DNA from: an uncultured Succinivibrio sp.
GTDB taxonomy: Bacteria > Pseudomonadota > Gammaproteobacteria > Enterobacterales > Succinivibrionaceae
NCBI GenBank assembly: GCA_900770725.1
Contig: CAAGLL010000084.1
Coordinates: forward strand, 1 to 59,468
DNA: 59,468 nucleotides
Direction: 5' to 3'
The position numbers and the translations under genes were made by a program. Below, piece after piece: positions 41,991-50,272 of the stretch. Below the pieces are notes generated by a model. It was not told where the DNA came from. It did no database searches and saw only the letters and a list, made by a program, of their open reading frames with translations. The stretch's first letter is position 1. Every line of letters begins with the position of its first letter.

Positions 41991-42632
41991 TCATTCCTCC
42001 GTTTCGCCGCCGCCGAAGAAGCCGCCCGGCCCTCCGCCCCCGTAGGTGCGGATCGACCTTGCCTCCTCGTCGCGCTGGCGCTTGAGCTCCTTGTAGCGCT
42101 CCTCCTCGCGCTGGCGGCGCGTGCCCGCCATCTCGCGGAGGCGCTTGTCCGTATCGGCCTGCGCCTTGTCGGCGTCCGCGGCAAGCTCCCTGGAGCGCCG
42201 CGCCGCATCCTCGGCCATCTGCCTGTAGCGGGCGCGATCCTCCGGGGACAAATCCATCCCCGGATCAGCCAGCGCCCTCTCGCCGAGGTACTGCCCGAGC
42301 GCCTGCTTCTTCGCCTTGGCCCGCTTGAGCGCATCATCGTAGCGCTGCTTCTTTTCGTCCAGGTAGTCCGAACTGCGCACGTCGCGCCTTGCCTGCATGC
42401 GCAGATCCTCGTCGCCGGCCGCCGGCCCTCCGTAGCCGTCGCCGAACCCGTAGGTGCCATGGCCGTCGTAGCCGCCGCCCACGCCCTCGTAGGTCTGCGC
42501 CCCTTCCTCGTCGAGCTGCCCCTGCGTGAAGCTGTCCGAGTCGTACTCGTCAACGTAGGCCGCGCTGGCGCAATGCACGGCGGGGGGCGCCGCAAGCGGG
42601 GGCGCCCCCGCCAGGATCCATGCGAGCCTCAA
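41991..42632 (-). CDS. Exported coiled-coil protein, 213 aa
   Basis: The frame opens at TTG 42632, one base after the stop of the thiol-protein gene, and encodes MRLAWILAGAPPLAAPPAVH, then CASA, a short signal peptide. A Gly/Tyr/Asp-rich low-complexity section follows, then a long charged coiled coil (residues 80-200) and a glycine-rich end (GGGGPGGFFGGG). TTG is unusual, but no other in-frame start precedes the signal peptide. Function unknown. Confidence 0.65.
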   Translation of the reverse strand: MRLAWILAGAPPLAAPPAVHCASAAYVDEYDSDSFTQGQLDEEGAQTYEGVGGGYDGHGTYGFGDGYGGPAAGDEDLRMQARRDVRSSDYLDEKKQRYDDALKRAKAKKQALGQYLGERALADPGMDLSPEDRARYRQMAEDAARRSRELAADADKAQADTDKRLREMAGTRRQREEERYKELKRQRDEEARSIRTYGGGGPGGFFGGGETEE

Positions 42633-42633
42633 C

Positions 42634-44166
42634 TCAGGCCCCCGGCGCAGCCTGTTGCTGCTGGGGCTGTGGCTGGGGCTGGGCCTTCTGCCCGGCTCCC
42701 TGGTCGGCAGCCTGCGCGTTCATCTGCTCGATCACGTTCATGAGCTGCTCGGGCGGGACGGCTCCGGGCACGACCTCGCGCCTGCCGGTGAAGGTGTCGA
42801 TCACGATCGAGGTGGGCGTGGACGCTATGCCGGCCTTCTCGGCCTCCTGCGCGTCCTTCTGGACAGCCGCGTTGGTGCTGCGCCTGTTCAGGCACTCCAG
42901 GTACTTGTTCTGGTCGATCCCCATCTCGTCATAGAGCGACTGGAGCACCGGGCTTCCCTGCCCGTTGGAGCGGGTGGTCTCGAAGATGCGGTCTGCCGCG
43001 GCCCAGAAGGCGCGGTTGCCCTTGAGCTCGTAGACGCATTGCAGCGCCGATGCCTCGTTTCCGGCGGCGGGCTGGTGGAACTGGAGCGGAAAGTTCTTCC
43101 ACACGAGCGCGACCTGGCCGTTCGACAGGTCGGCGACTTGCTTGGGGGTCTCCCAGTAGCTCTTGCAGTACGGGCACTCGAAGTCGGAGTACTCGTAGAT
43201 CTTGAAGCGGGCGTTGGGGTTGCCGTACATCTTGAGCTTGTCCGGCACGCTCTCCTGCGCCGCCTTGAACTTGTCCATGCGGCGGGCCAGCATCTCGCGG
43301 TTCTCGTCGGCGCGGATCTCGGAAATGGCGCGCTTCACGCCTTCCTTGAACTCCTGCTCGTCGCGGAAGATCACGCCCGGGCGGTTGTTGAAGTCGCGCT
43401 CCGCCTGGTTTGCGGACTCCTGCTCGCGGTTCTCGGCGATGGCCTCGCCCGCCTTCGAGCCGGCGCCGCCGGCCCCGAGTTCGGCGGGGCTGATCTCAGT
43501 GACGCGGGCGAAGGCGTTGTTGCGATCCATCAGATCCTCGTTCCCGGAGCGGGCAATGGCTATGACGGAAAGCACGACGGCAAGGCCCGTGAATCCGGCC
43601 TCGATGTTGCGGCGGCTGGTCAGGGCGGCCTTGACCTTCTCCTTCGGGAAGTTCTCGCGCAGCTTCTGCCTCGCGGCCCCGAACAGGTACGCGAGCCTGC
43701 CGGAAGTGGCGGCTTCGGACTGGGCCTCGGCAGCCTCCTTGAAGGCCTTGCCGGAGGGATCGGACTCGCTTGCGCCCTTCTGCTTGCCGCGCCCGAACCC
43801 GAAGTTGAACTTGAAGTGCCCGCCCTTCTTCTCCGCGGCGGGGATCACGCGCTCCTTCAGGAAGCCGTCGTCCTTGGGCTTCTCGGCATCGGCCTGGCGT
43901 GCGGCGATGGCTTCGGCGGCGCTTTCCTGCCTTGCAGGCTTCTCCTCCGGAGCGGGATCACCATCTGCGTCAGACGCGGCGCCGGCCTGATCCCGGGCTT
44001 GCTTCCCGCTGGCCTCTGCGCGGGCTTCGTCCTGCGCTTCCGCCTCCGGCGCTTCAGCGGCCTCCTGCGGGCGCTCCTCCTTCCCGGCTGCGATCGCGCC
44101 GGCGGCTTTTTCCTTGAGCGGGGCTTCCTGTCCGCCCTCGAGATCGTGCTTGTCGTGTTTTGGCAT
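42634..44166 (-). CDS. Membrane-anchored DsbA-like thiol-disulphide protein
   Basis: A 510-residue protein. A long Ala/Glu/Lys-rich cytoplasmic N-terminus (about 1-190) leads to one transmembrane helix (FTGLAVVLSVIAIA). A periplasmic helical region follows and then a thioredoxin-fold domain with the active site FECPYCKS. The cis-Pro loop is STPTS, as in DsbA/ScsC-type proteins. It ends in a Gln/Pro-rich tail. It probably folds disulphide-containing transfer or surface proteins; the Cys-rich exported proteins of this element are natural clients (inference). I use the ATG at 44166, near GGAGGCACC. It is the first gene of the coupled cluster. Confidence 0.85.
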   Translation of the reverse strand: MPKHDKHDLEGGQEAPLKEKAAGAIAAGKEERPQEAAEAPEAEAQDEARAEASGKQARDQAGAASDADGDPAPEEKPARQESAAEAIAARQADAEKPKDDGFLKERVIPAAEKKGGHFKFNFGFGRGKQKGASESDPSGKAFKEAAEAQSEAATSGRLAYLFGAARQKLRENFPKEKVKAALTSRRNIEAGFTGLAVVLSVIAIARSGNEDLMDRNNAFARVTEISPAELGAGGAGSKAGEAIAENREQESANQAERDFNNRPGVIFRDEQEFKEGVKRAISEIRADENREMLARRMDKFKAAQESVPDKLKMYGNPNARFKIYEYSDFECPYCKSYWETPKQVADLSNGQVALVWKNFPLQFHQPAAGNEASALQCVYELKGNRAFWAAADRIFETTRSNGQGSPVLQSLYDEMGIDQNKYLECLNRRSTNAAVQKDAQEAEKAGIASTPTSIVIDTFTGRREVVPGAVPPEQLMNVIEQMNAQAADQGAGQKAQPQPQPQQQQAAPGA

Positions 44167-44291
44167 GGTGCCTCCGTTTTGGCTGTCAGATTCGATATTG
44201 CACGGTGGATTATCGGGGCGGCGCCGGGGCCGGATCGGGCTTGAAAGGGGCAGGATGGCCCCGCAGGGCGCATGCTGGGCGGACTTGACCT

Positions 44292-44316
44292 TTTCCAACG
44301 CCGCAGGCGTTGGAAA
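44292..44316. repeat. 11-bp perfect inverted repeat in the divergent gap
   Basis: TTTCCAACGCC-GCA-GGCGTTGGAAA lies between the thiol-protein gene and the bet gene. There is no T-run, so it is more likely a protein-binding or cruciform site than a terminator. The CCAACG/CGTTGG core also occurs in the hairpin at 19556-19584. Confidence 0.6.
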
Positions 44317-44454
44317 TGTGCTATCTTTGGCGCATCAAGGGCAGAAAATTCCAGGATCCATGCGGCGTCATGCCGTTCATGTAAGTGAGCTTCCAACGCA
44401 GGCAAGACTGGTTTTCCCAGCCTGCGCGGCATCAGGCGCGCCATAACGCTTATA

Positions 44455-44489
44455 CATTTGTATCAATAATGCAACAAATGTGATATAAT
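44455..44489 (+). promoter_or_regulatory. Shared operator-promoter (bet)
   Basis: A 26-bp dyad (44455-44480) with CATTTGT and ACAAATG outer arms, then 3 nt, then TATAAT (44484-44489). The -35 is TATCAA with a 17-nt spacer. This is one of five plus-strand copies in the window. The bet start codon is 35 nt beyond the -10. Confidence 0.85.
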
Positions 44490-44523
44490 AATGGCGTGGT
44501 TAGGCAATATTTGGAGGACAATC

Positions 44524-45642
44524 ATGTCAATCATGCAGAACACGGCCGCATCGGAGGCCGACGGCTTCTCCGCACCGGTGCCCGCAGGCGATCCGAGGGC
44601 CGAGGAAATGCTGCGCATCGCCATGGGCGCAGGGGCGGGATCGCCTGAAGGCAGCCACGCCAAGGCGCAGCAGGCGCTGGAACAGGAGGCGGCGGAGGAC
44701 GCAGCGAAAGGCCGCGCCTTCCTCGCCTCGCTCGGACTTCCGGACGCCGACGCGGAGGAGATCATCTCCAACGCCGGCAACCCCGACTTCTGGACTTTCG
44801 GCAAGATCCTGCCCTGGAGGCTCTGCGACGGGGTGCTCAAGGCCAAGGCGCGCATCGGCGCAGGCGGATCCCTGGCGTCGTTTTGGAACGGGATCGCCTG
44901 GAAGATCCTCGTCTCGGAGTCCGCGGATCTGCTGGACAAGGTGGACGCCCAAGGCCTCGCCGGCTTCATCGCGAGGGCGGGCGAGCTCGGGCTCGATCCG
45001 CTCTCAGGCGAGATCGGCGCGGCGTTCGACTACGGCTCCGGGCGGATCGAGCCGGTGATCCTCATGGACGGCTGGCGCAGGCTCATCTTCTCGCGCCCGG
45101 ACTTCTCCGGCATCCGCTACGAGGAGAGCGCCGAGCAGGAGGCCGTGTACCTCCCGGCCAGGACTGGGCTCCTGGACGAGCAGGGCAGGGACGAGTTCGA
45201 CTGGAGCGCCAACCAGGCCAAGCTCCCGCGCCGCGTCACATGCTCCATCTACATCAAGGGCTTCGACCAGCCGGTCGAGGGCGCCGCCTACGCCAAGGAG
45301 GATCTTTTCCCCGCGCCGTGGTGGGCCGAGCACCCGCTGACCAGCCTGCGCAACGTCGCCTTCAAGCGCGCCGCAAGGTGCCTCGTCAAGGGCTCCGCAG
45401 GCGCCGACGCCTTCTCGTTGCAGGAGAAGGACGAGCTTGCCGTCCAGAACGAGCTTTCGCGCAAGAGGGCGGCCAGGGCCAGGTCGGACGGCTTCCAGTC
45501 GTTCGGGCTCAAGTCCCCGCAGGAGCGCGGCGTGCCTGTCTTCGTTGACAGCAAGGGAAACGACATCGACGTGCTGCGCAATTCAGGCGCCCAGGCCGCA
45601 CAGGGCGCGCAGGCCGGCATGAAGAAGAAGGAGATGGCATGA
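44524..45642 (+). CDS. bet: Bet/RecT-family single-strand annealing protein
   Basis: A 372-residue recombinase of the phage Bet/RecT type. Recognisable core motifs are GLDPLSGEIGAAFDY, IEPVILMDGWRRLIF, CSIYIKGFDQPVEGAAYAKE and WWAEHPLTSLRNVAFKRAAR. It anneals single strands produced by the YqaJ-type exonuclease at 9831-10826. The N-terminal 100 residues are an extra, acidic domain. The start is ATG 44524 (MSIMQNTAASEAD) behind TTTGGAGGACAATC. An earlier in-frame ATG at 44491 lies within 2 nt of the -10 box and cannot be used. It is followed with overlap by a membrane-protein gene. Confidence 0.9.
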   Translation: MSIMQNTAASEADGFSAPVPAGDPRAEEMLRIAMGAGAGSPEGSHAKAQQALEQEAAEDAAKGRAFLASLGLPDADAEEIISNAGNPDFWTFGKILPWRLCDGVLKAKARIGAGGSLASFWNGIAWKILVSESADLLDKVDAQGLAGFIARAGELGLDPLSGEIGAAFDYGSGRIEPVILMDGWRRLIFSRPDFSGIRYEESAEQEAVYLPARTGLLDEQGRDEFDWSANQAKLPRRVTCSIYIKGFDQPVEGAAYAKEDLFPAPWWAEHPLTSLRNVAFKRAARCLVKGSAGADAFSLQEKDELAVQNELSRKRAARARSDGFQSFGLKSPQERGVPVFVDSKGNDIDVLRNSGAQAAQGAQAGMKKKEMA

Positions 45643-46172
45643 GGAAGGCTGCCCGGGGAAAGCGCTTCATCGACTACAGGCTGCCGCTGTCCAACGGGGT
45701 GGTGGTGCGCATCACCCCGCTGATGATGGTCTGCGCCGGCCTTGCCGGGCTGGCGGGAGTTGCGATGGCGGGGATCCTCACTGCGGGGATGGGGATCCAC
45801 CCCGCGCTTGCCGTCGTCCTGCTTTTCATCTGGCCTGCGATCGTCTGCGGCGCGGCGCTGCCGCGCTCGGGCCTGATCCTGCACCGCTTCGCCGCAAGGC
45901 GCGGGAAGGATCTGGACCGCGAGAACCTCGGCAAGCTCGAGGACATGGCCTCGGCGACCAGGGACGCGGGCGCGGCGATGCTGCGCATCTCCGCCGCCGC
46001 CGCAAGCATCGCCTCGCTCCTCGCCATCATGGGCGCCGACGGGGCGGCCGCCGCCGGGGCGGGCTTCTCGGGCCTCGTCTCCGGGGCGGGGCTGACGCTC
46101 TGCCGCGACACGATCATGCTTCCGGGGAGGATCGAAAGGCGCCTCGCCGGGGGCGGCAGGCTCAACGCCTGA
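45639..46172 (+). CDS. Membrane protein, 177 aa
   Basis: Overlaps the bet stop by four bases (ATGA). Two adjacent hydrophobic helices (MVCAGLAGLAGVAMAGILTA and HPALAVVLLFIWPAIVCGAA) are followed by an amphipathic, Ala-rich region (MLRISAAAASIASLLAIMG) and a basic end. No family recognised. A membrane protein coupled to bet is unexpected. Confidence 0.7.
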   Translation: MRKAARGKRFIDYRLPLSNGVVVRITPLMMVCAGLAGLAGVAMAGILTAGMGIHPALAVVLLFIWPAIVCGAALPRSGLILHRFAARRGKDLDRENLGKLEDMASATRDAGAAMLRISAAAASIASLLAIMGADGAAAAGAGFSGLVSGAGLTLCRDTIMLPGRIERRLAGGGRLNA

Positions 46173-46203
46173 TTTTTTCAAAGACAAGAGCAAGGAGGAG
46201 CCG

Positions 46204-47151
46204 ATGGGCATCAAGATCACTTTCCACACTCACAAGGGGGGCACGGGCAAGACCACGCTCTGCTACAACGCGGCCGTGTGCCTTGCCGCGCAGGGGCGCA
46301 GGGTGCTCTGCGTCGATCTCGATCCGCAGGGATCGCTCTCAAACGTGCTCGTGCAGCAATGGGGCAAGGCCCGCAACGAGGACGGATCCGCGCGCTGGAT
46401 CTTCAAGTCGCAGCTCCCGTATTCCGGGCCATCGACGGAAGATCTCTTCACCGGGGCGTGGGACGGCGACGCAGGCGGGATCATGCGCGCCACTCACGGC
46501 GTGGATCTCGTCCACATGAAGCCCAACTCCTTCGGGGCCATCGCGGTCATGGAGGACGTGGGCGCAATCGCCCGCTTCATCCGCGCGCTCGACGCCATCG
46601 CGAAAAGCTACGACTTCGTGTTCGCCGACTGCCCGCCTACCGCCACCTCGTTCGTGCTGGGCGTGCTCTCGTCCATGGACTACTTCGTGATCCCCCAGAC
46701 CGTCGCCGCCAACACGCAGGCGTGCGCGGGCGAGCTTGCGATCATCAGCCAGCTTGAGGGAGGCGATCAGAAGCTGCTGGGCATCGTGCTCAATCAGATC
46801 TACCGCCGCTCCGTCGAGCACGCGGGGGCCGAGTCCGTGCTGCGCCAGGTGCTCGGCAGCAAGATCTTCACGCACACCATCCACAATTCCGTGACCGTGG
46901 ACACCTCGCTGGCGCACAACACGCCGCTGCGCAACGTCCCCGGCGGCTTCGGCAGCAGGAGGGAGATGGAGGGCGTCATAGACGAGATGCTCGACCGCAT
47001 CTGCCTGGCAGAAGGCGGCAGGATCCAGGCCGGCACGTTCAAGGGCTCCAGCGAGGACGCGCAGAAGGTCATAGCGCGCCTCTCCGCCATGGCGGGCCGC
47101 GCCAGGATCCGCTCGCACTACGCGCGCGGAAGCGGGGAGGCCACGGCATGA
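46204..47151 (+). CDS. parA: ParA-family partition ATPase
   Basis: A 315-residue ParA ATPase. Deviant Walker A is HKGGTGKTT (residues 9-17), Walker A' is VLCVDLDPQGSLSN, and Walker B is FVFADCPPTATSFVLG. It positions DNA copies by ATP-driven binding to the nucleoid, with ParB as stimulator. The start ATG 46204 follows AAGGAGGAGCCG. No N-terminal HTH extension is present, so it is the short type of ParA and does not itself look like the operon repressor. Confidence 0.93.
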   Translation: MGIKITFHTHKGGTGKTTLCYNAAVCLAAQGRRVLCVDLDPQGSLSNVLVQQWGKARNEDGSARWIFKSQLPYSGPSTEDLFTGAWDGDAGGIMRATHGVDLVHMKPNSFGAIAVMEDVGAIARFIRALDAIAKSYDFVFADCPPTATSFVLGVLSSMDYFVIPQTVAANTQACAGELAIISQLEGGDQKLLGIVLNQIYRRSVEHAGAESVLRQVLGSKIFTHTIHNSVTVDTSLAHNTPLRNVPGGFGSRREMEGVIDEMLDRICLAEGGRIQAGTFKGSSEDAQKVIARLSAMAGRARIRSHYARGSGEATA

Positions 47152-48227
47152 AAGAGCCATTCGCAGCCGCAGACGGCGTCATGCTCGACGCGCTCCTCAA
47201 CGACTGCCGCAAGGCGCAGGAGCCTTCAAGGCCGTCAACAGCGGCGGCCCACGACAGCTCGGTACTGAAGCACGCGGGCGACGAGCTCGTGCAGAACCTC
47301 GCCAAGACCATTGGGGCCATCCGCAATCCCGGAGCGGTTTCCGAGGGCGTGCTGGAACTGCGCATCGCCGACATTGAGGTGCCGCCGCAGGTGCGCCGCA
47401 CGTTCCACCCCGAGGAGATCAGCGAGCTGGCCGGCTCCATCAGGCAGCACGGCCTCCTCACCCCGATCACCGTCGTGAGGCGCCAGGGGCAGGGCAGGCC
47501 CTACGAGCTGCTGTGCGGCGGCAAGCGCCTCAAGGCCTGCCAGGAGGCCGGACTCAGCACAATCCGTGCCTCGGTCTACTCGCTGCGCGATCCGGAAGGC
47601 CTCGACGAGCGCTCGCACATGGCAGTGCTCCAGATCATCGAGAACCTCCAGCGCTCCGATCCGGATCTCGAGGACTTCGTGGCCGCCGTGTCCTCGCTCC
47701 GCCCGACCGAGGGGAAAATGACCGTCGAGCGGCTGGCCTCGCTCATCTCCAAGAGCCCGGCCTACGCCTCGGTGCTCTTGAAGCTGTGCGACCTCTCCCA
47801 GGAGGAGCAGCGCGTGCTGCTGCCGCTGGGCTTCCGCGCTGCCCGCGATCTCTGGATGCCGCTTTCCAGGCGCGAGCCCGGAATGGCGGCCAAGTTCATC
47901 GAGCGCGGCACGGCCCGCTACGAGGACGCGGCGCACGATCCCTCGACCGGGGCGCTCGCCTCCGGCGAGGAGCAGAGGGTTGCCGCGGAGAACCGCGCGG
48001 ATCTCGAGAAGACTTGCCGCAAGCTCGCCGCGGAGGGCGGCAAGGCCCCTGCCGCCGCCGCGCCCAGGAAGTCCGTCAGCGTGTCCTTCCGCAAGCTCAA
48101 CCGCATGGTGAAGGGCCTTGGCGACGAGCTTGAGGCCTACCTTGCGCAAAGCGGGCTTGGAGCCGAGGAGGTGCTCGCCTCCGCAATTGAGGCCTACCTC
48201 GCGTCCCACAAGGCCGGGGAGCCTTAA
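47148..48227 (+). CDS. parB: ParB-family centromere-binding protein
   Basis: A 359-residue ParB. The N-terminal nuclease/CTPase fold shows VPPQVRRTFHPEEISELAGS, RQHGLLTPITVVRR and the box CGGKRLKACQEAG; a helix-turn-helix central domain (SLISKSPAYASVLLKLCDLS) follows. The start overlaps the parA stop (ATGA). A terminator lies 20 nt downstream. Two related 17-nt motifs just beyond (48282-48298, 48407-48424) are candidate parS sites. Confidence 0.92.
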   Translation: MKEPFAAADGVMLDALLNDCRKAQEPSRPSTAAAHDSSVLKHAGDELVQNLAKTIGAIRNPGAVSEGVLELRIADIEVPPQVRRTFHPEEISELAGSIRQHGLLTPITVVRRQGQGRPYELLCGGKRLKACQEAGLSTIRASVYSLRDPEGLDERSHMAVLQIIENLQRSDPDLEDFVAAVSSLRPTEGKMTVERLASLISKSPAYASVLLKLCDLSQEEQRVLLPLGFRAARDLWMPLSRREPGMAAKFIERGTARYEDAAHDPSTGALASGEEQRVAAENRADLEKTCRKLAAEGGKAPAAAAPRKSVSVSFRKLNRMVKGLGDELEAYLAQSGLGAEEVLASAIEAYLASHKAGEP

Positions 48228-48245
48228 TCGGGCGTGCCCCGCACG

Positions 48246-48270
48246 AAGCCGCCATTTGGCGGCTTCTTCT
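48246..48270 (+). terminator. Terminator of the parAB operon
   Basis: AAGCCGCC-ATTT-GGCGGCTT, an 8-bp stem with a T-rich tail, 20 nt after the parB stop codon. Confidence 0.8.
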
Positions 48271-48278
48271 TTCCCTGC

Positions 48279-48424
48279 CGTTAAAATCTTAACGTTGCGA
48301 AAATTGCCCCTTCATTAAAGCGCCGCGGCAGCAGATCTTCCCAATAATCACCATTAATTACATATTGTTGACAGCAGGGCAGCAATGTCCTCCCTTGCAC
48401 GCAAGGTAAAATCATAACGTTACG
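48279..48424. promoter_or_regulatory. Candidate parS / regulatory repeats
   Basis: CGTTAA-AATC-TTAACG (48279-48294) is a perfect dyad. Its core TAAAATCTTAACGTTG recurs as TAAAATCATAACGTTA at 48407-48422, each followed by CG. Between them lie a TTGACA-like -35 (48367-48372 region) and CCTTGC-AC-GCAAGG (about 48393-48406). The sites could be bound by ParB or could control the exported gene at 48436. Confidence 0.5.
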
Positions 48425-48435
48425 GAGTTAATACC

Positions 48436-48978
48436 ATGAAAACCCTAAATCCTGCGGCCTGCGCCGCAATCCTCGCCCTTGCCCTCGCGCCCGCCGCGCA
48501 GGCCTTCGAGGAGACAGCCTCGACTACCATCAGGGTTGTGCCGCCGACGCGCGGGCCAACCCCGATCGGAAAGACGGTGATGCTTTACGATGCGGGGTCG
48601 AATCAAAAGACATGCTGGCATGCGGGGCCGCAGTCGGGGTGCCGGTACGACTCGGTAAGCCTCGGCGGCTTGGCTTTCTGGCAGGCAAGCAAAAAGGGGC
48701 TCCGGACGCGCTGGATGAGGGGGCGGCCCGATGAGTGGGGCGAGGACGCCGTGCTCTCCTGCCGCCAATGGGGGCAGCACGGCGCAGACTGCGGCAGCGC
48801 CGTCAACCTTCCGACTGACTGGTATTCGGATCGGAAGCGCTATTTCGAGCACAACGGCTTAACCAGCATCGTGTGCGAGACCTGCTACCAGACCTACGCG
48901 GAGGACGGAGATCCTGGCAAGTATGGCAAGTGCCTATCCGACAAGGCCGCTTGGTGGTGCGACTACAGCCGCGAATGA
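48436..48978 (+). CDS. Exported EETAST-family protein, 180 aa
   Basis: Starts MKTLNPAACAAILALALAPA at ATG 48436 behind GGAGTTAATACC; the signal peptide ends at QA. The mature N-terminus FEETASTTIRVVPPTRGPTP defines the family also seen at 610, 26876 and 26205. About ten Cys lie in the mature part, including CETCYQTYAEDG. Unlike two of its relatives, this copy has no poly-G tract. It follows parAB behind its own presumed promoter. Function unknown; export and disulphides are inferred. Confidence 0.75.
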   Translation: MKTLNPAACAAILALALAPAAQAFEETASTTIRVVPPTRGPTPIGKTVMLYDAGSNQKTCWHAGPQSGCRYDSVSLGGLAFWQASKKGLRTRWMRGRPDEWGEDAVLSCRQWGQHGADCGSAVNLPTDWYSDRKRYFEHNGLTSIVCETCYQTYAEDGDPGKYGKCLSDKAAWWCDYSRE

Positions 48979-49068
48979 GCGCCGCTTCCGCGCGGCTCCC
49001 GGAACAACGGCTTGCGGCGCCTGCTTTTGGCTGTAAGATCGAGGGCGCAGCCCATTCCGGAGGAACAG

Positions 49069-49473
49069 ATGCCCACACGACTTTCGGTCACGACGCCGAG
49101 GTTCTCAAAGTCAATCCAGCGCGTCTTCGCCACGCTCTACTTGATCACGGGCGGCGGCGGCGGCGGACAGGTGCTCGTCTCGGACTGCCTGCGCGCCATC
49201 GGCCTCCCCGAGGGCCTTCAGTCCAAGGAGAACGAGTACCAGCGCTACTACATGATCTTCACGAGGCTGGTCAACCGCCTCTGCGACGACTACCTCATGG
49301 ACATAACCTTCGACAGCGTTCCCGATCCGGAGATCCGCTCCCGCAGGATCAACGTCCACTCCTTCGGCCTCCTCGACCGCGGCGCGGTCGCAAGGTTCCT
49401 GAAGCTCAACTCCCAATACCTTGAACGCGCCCTCGCCGACATGAGGGACGCGGCCTCCTCCCAGCAGGGCTGA
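49069..49473 (+). CDS. Hypothetical protein, 134 aa
   Basis: ATG 49069 follows CCGGAGGAACAG. MPTRLSVTTPRFSKSIQRVF leads into YLITGGGGGGQVLVSDCLRA, where a (GGC)n-like run encodes six Gly. The rest is helical and basic (YYMIFTRLVNRLCDDYLMDI). No family recognised. A variable Gly count through the in-frame trinucleotide repeat would not break the frame. Confidence 0.65.
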   Translation: MPTRLSVTTPRFSKSIQRVFATLYLITGGGGGGQVLVSDCLRAIGLPEGLQSKENEYQRYYMIFTRLVNRLCDDYLMDITFDSVPDPEIRSRRINVHSFGLLDRGAVARFLKLNSQYLERALADMRDAASSQQG

Positions 49474-49625
49474 AGCCCTCGATCCTGCCCCTTTGCACCA
49501 CGCGCGATGGGGCCTTTCCTGAAAGAATTGCATCCCGGACCCGCTCCGGGCGGCCAAGCGCAAGCGCGGCGGCTGTCAGATCCGGGGCGGATCCACCCAT
49601 TTTTTTTGAACGGGAGCGAAGGCAG

Positions 49626-49802
49626 GTGGACGGCGGAAACAGGAAGAGCGGCAGGCAGGAGCAGGGCGCGAACCGGGCTTGCCGCATCCTCGTCGTTCCA
49701 GATCCCGGCGCGAGTGAAAGCATGAGGAAGGATCTAGCCGCCCTGGAGCGGCTGCTCAGGCGGCGGCTGCGCGGCAAAGGCAGGGAGGACCCCGGAAAAT
49801 GA
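49626..49802 (+). CDS. Small basic hypothetical protein, 58 aa
   Basis: A short frame from GTG 49626 (GAGCGAAGGCAG upstream) encodes MDGGNRKSGRQEQGANRACR, then ILVVPDPGASESMRKDLAAL and a basic amphipathic helix ending GREDPGK. Its stop overlaps the ATG of the next gene (ATGA), a strong sign of translation. It could also start at ATG 49722. Function unknown. Confidence 0.5.
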   Translation: MDGGNRKSGRQEQGANRACRILVVPDPGASESMRKDLAALERLLRRRLRGKGREDPGK

Positions 49803-50077
49803 GCGGGACGGCGTGGGAGGTCGATTTCAAGTGCGCGGACGGAAAAGGCACGCGCGATTGCAGGCTCGTCGTCGAGGCCGACGGGGAATTTGACGCCGAG
49901 GTGCAGGCCGAGGAGGCCGTGCGCAGGAAGCACGAGGGATGCTGCATCGAGGAGACCCCCTGCTCCCTCCTCATCTTCAGGCTCTCAAGGCGGCACAGGA
50001 AGTCCGCCAAGCCGTGGATGCGCTACTTCGGCTTCACCGCGAGGAAGGCAGGCCAGGCCTCAGTTCCAAGCCCGTGA
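49799..50077 (+). CDS. Hypothetical protein, 92 aa
   Basis: Overlaps the preceding small frame by four bases. The protein begins MSGTAWEVDFKCADGKGTRD, predicted beta-rich, with several Cys (KCADG, DCRLV, EGCCIEETPCS) and a basic helical end. No known family; metal binding is possible. Followed by a strong terminator. Confidence 0.65.
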   Translation: MSGTAWEVDFKCADGKGTRDCRLVVEADGEFDAEVQAEEAVRRKHEGCCIEETPCSLLIFRLSRRHRKSAKPWMRYFGFTARKAGQASVPSP

Positions 50078-50085
50078 GCGGACAC

Positions 50086-50118
50086 GCCCGGACGCGCTTG
50101 CCGCGCTCCGGGCTTTTT
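50086..50118 (+). terminator. Intrinsic terminator
   Basis: GCCCGGA and TCCGGGC form the outer stem of a GC-rich hairpin, with CGCG pairing inside, followed by five T. It isolates the ssb promoter from upstream transcription. Confidence 0.8.
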
Positions 50119-50152
50119 CACGGGCACTCGGATGATGTGGAAATGTTCTTTG

Positions 50153-50187
50153 CATTTGTTGCAATAATGCAACATATGTGTTATAAT
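50153..50187 (+). promoter_or_regulatory. Shared operator-promoter (ssb)
   Basis: CATTTGTTGCA-ATAA-TGCAACATATG (50153-50178), then 3 nt and TATAAT (50182-50187). The -35 TTGCAA sits inside the left arm with a 17-nt spacer. The copy has the perfect core TGTTGCA/TGCAACA. Confidence 0.9.
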
Positions 50188-50272
50188 AAGGCCATGCAAG
50201 CAAGGGAAAAGGGACAGTTTTCCAAAGCTCCGAAACCTTTTTGCATGAAACGAAACCAAAAGAGGAAAACAT

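Noticed and set aside
49507..49725. 72-codon plus-strand ORF
   Set aside because: No ribosome-binding site, low-complexity product, and overlap with the better supported 49626 frame.
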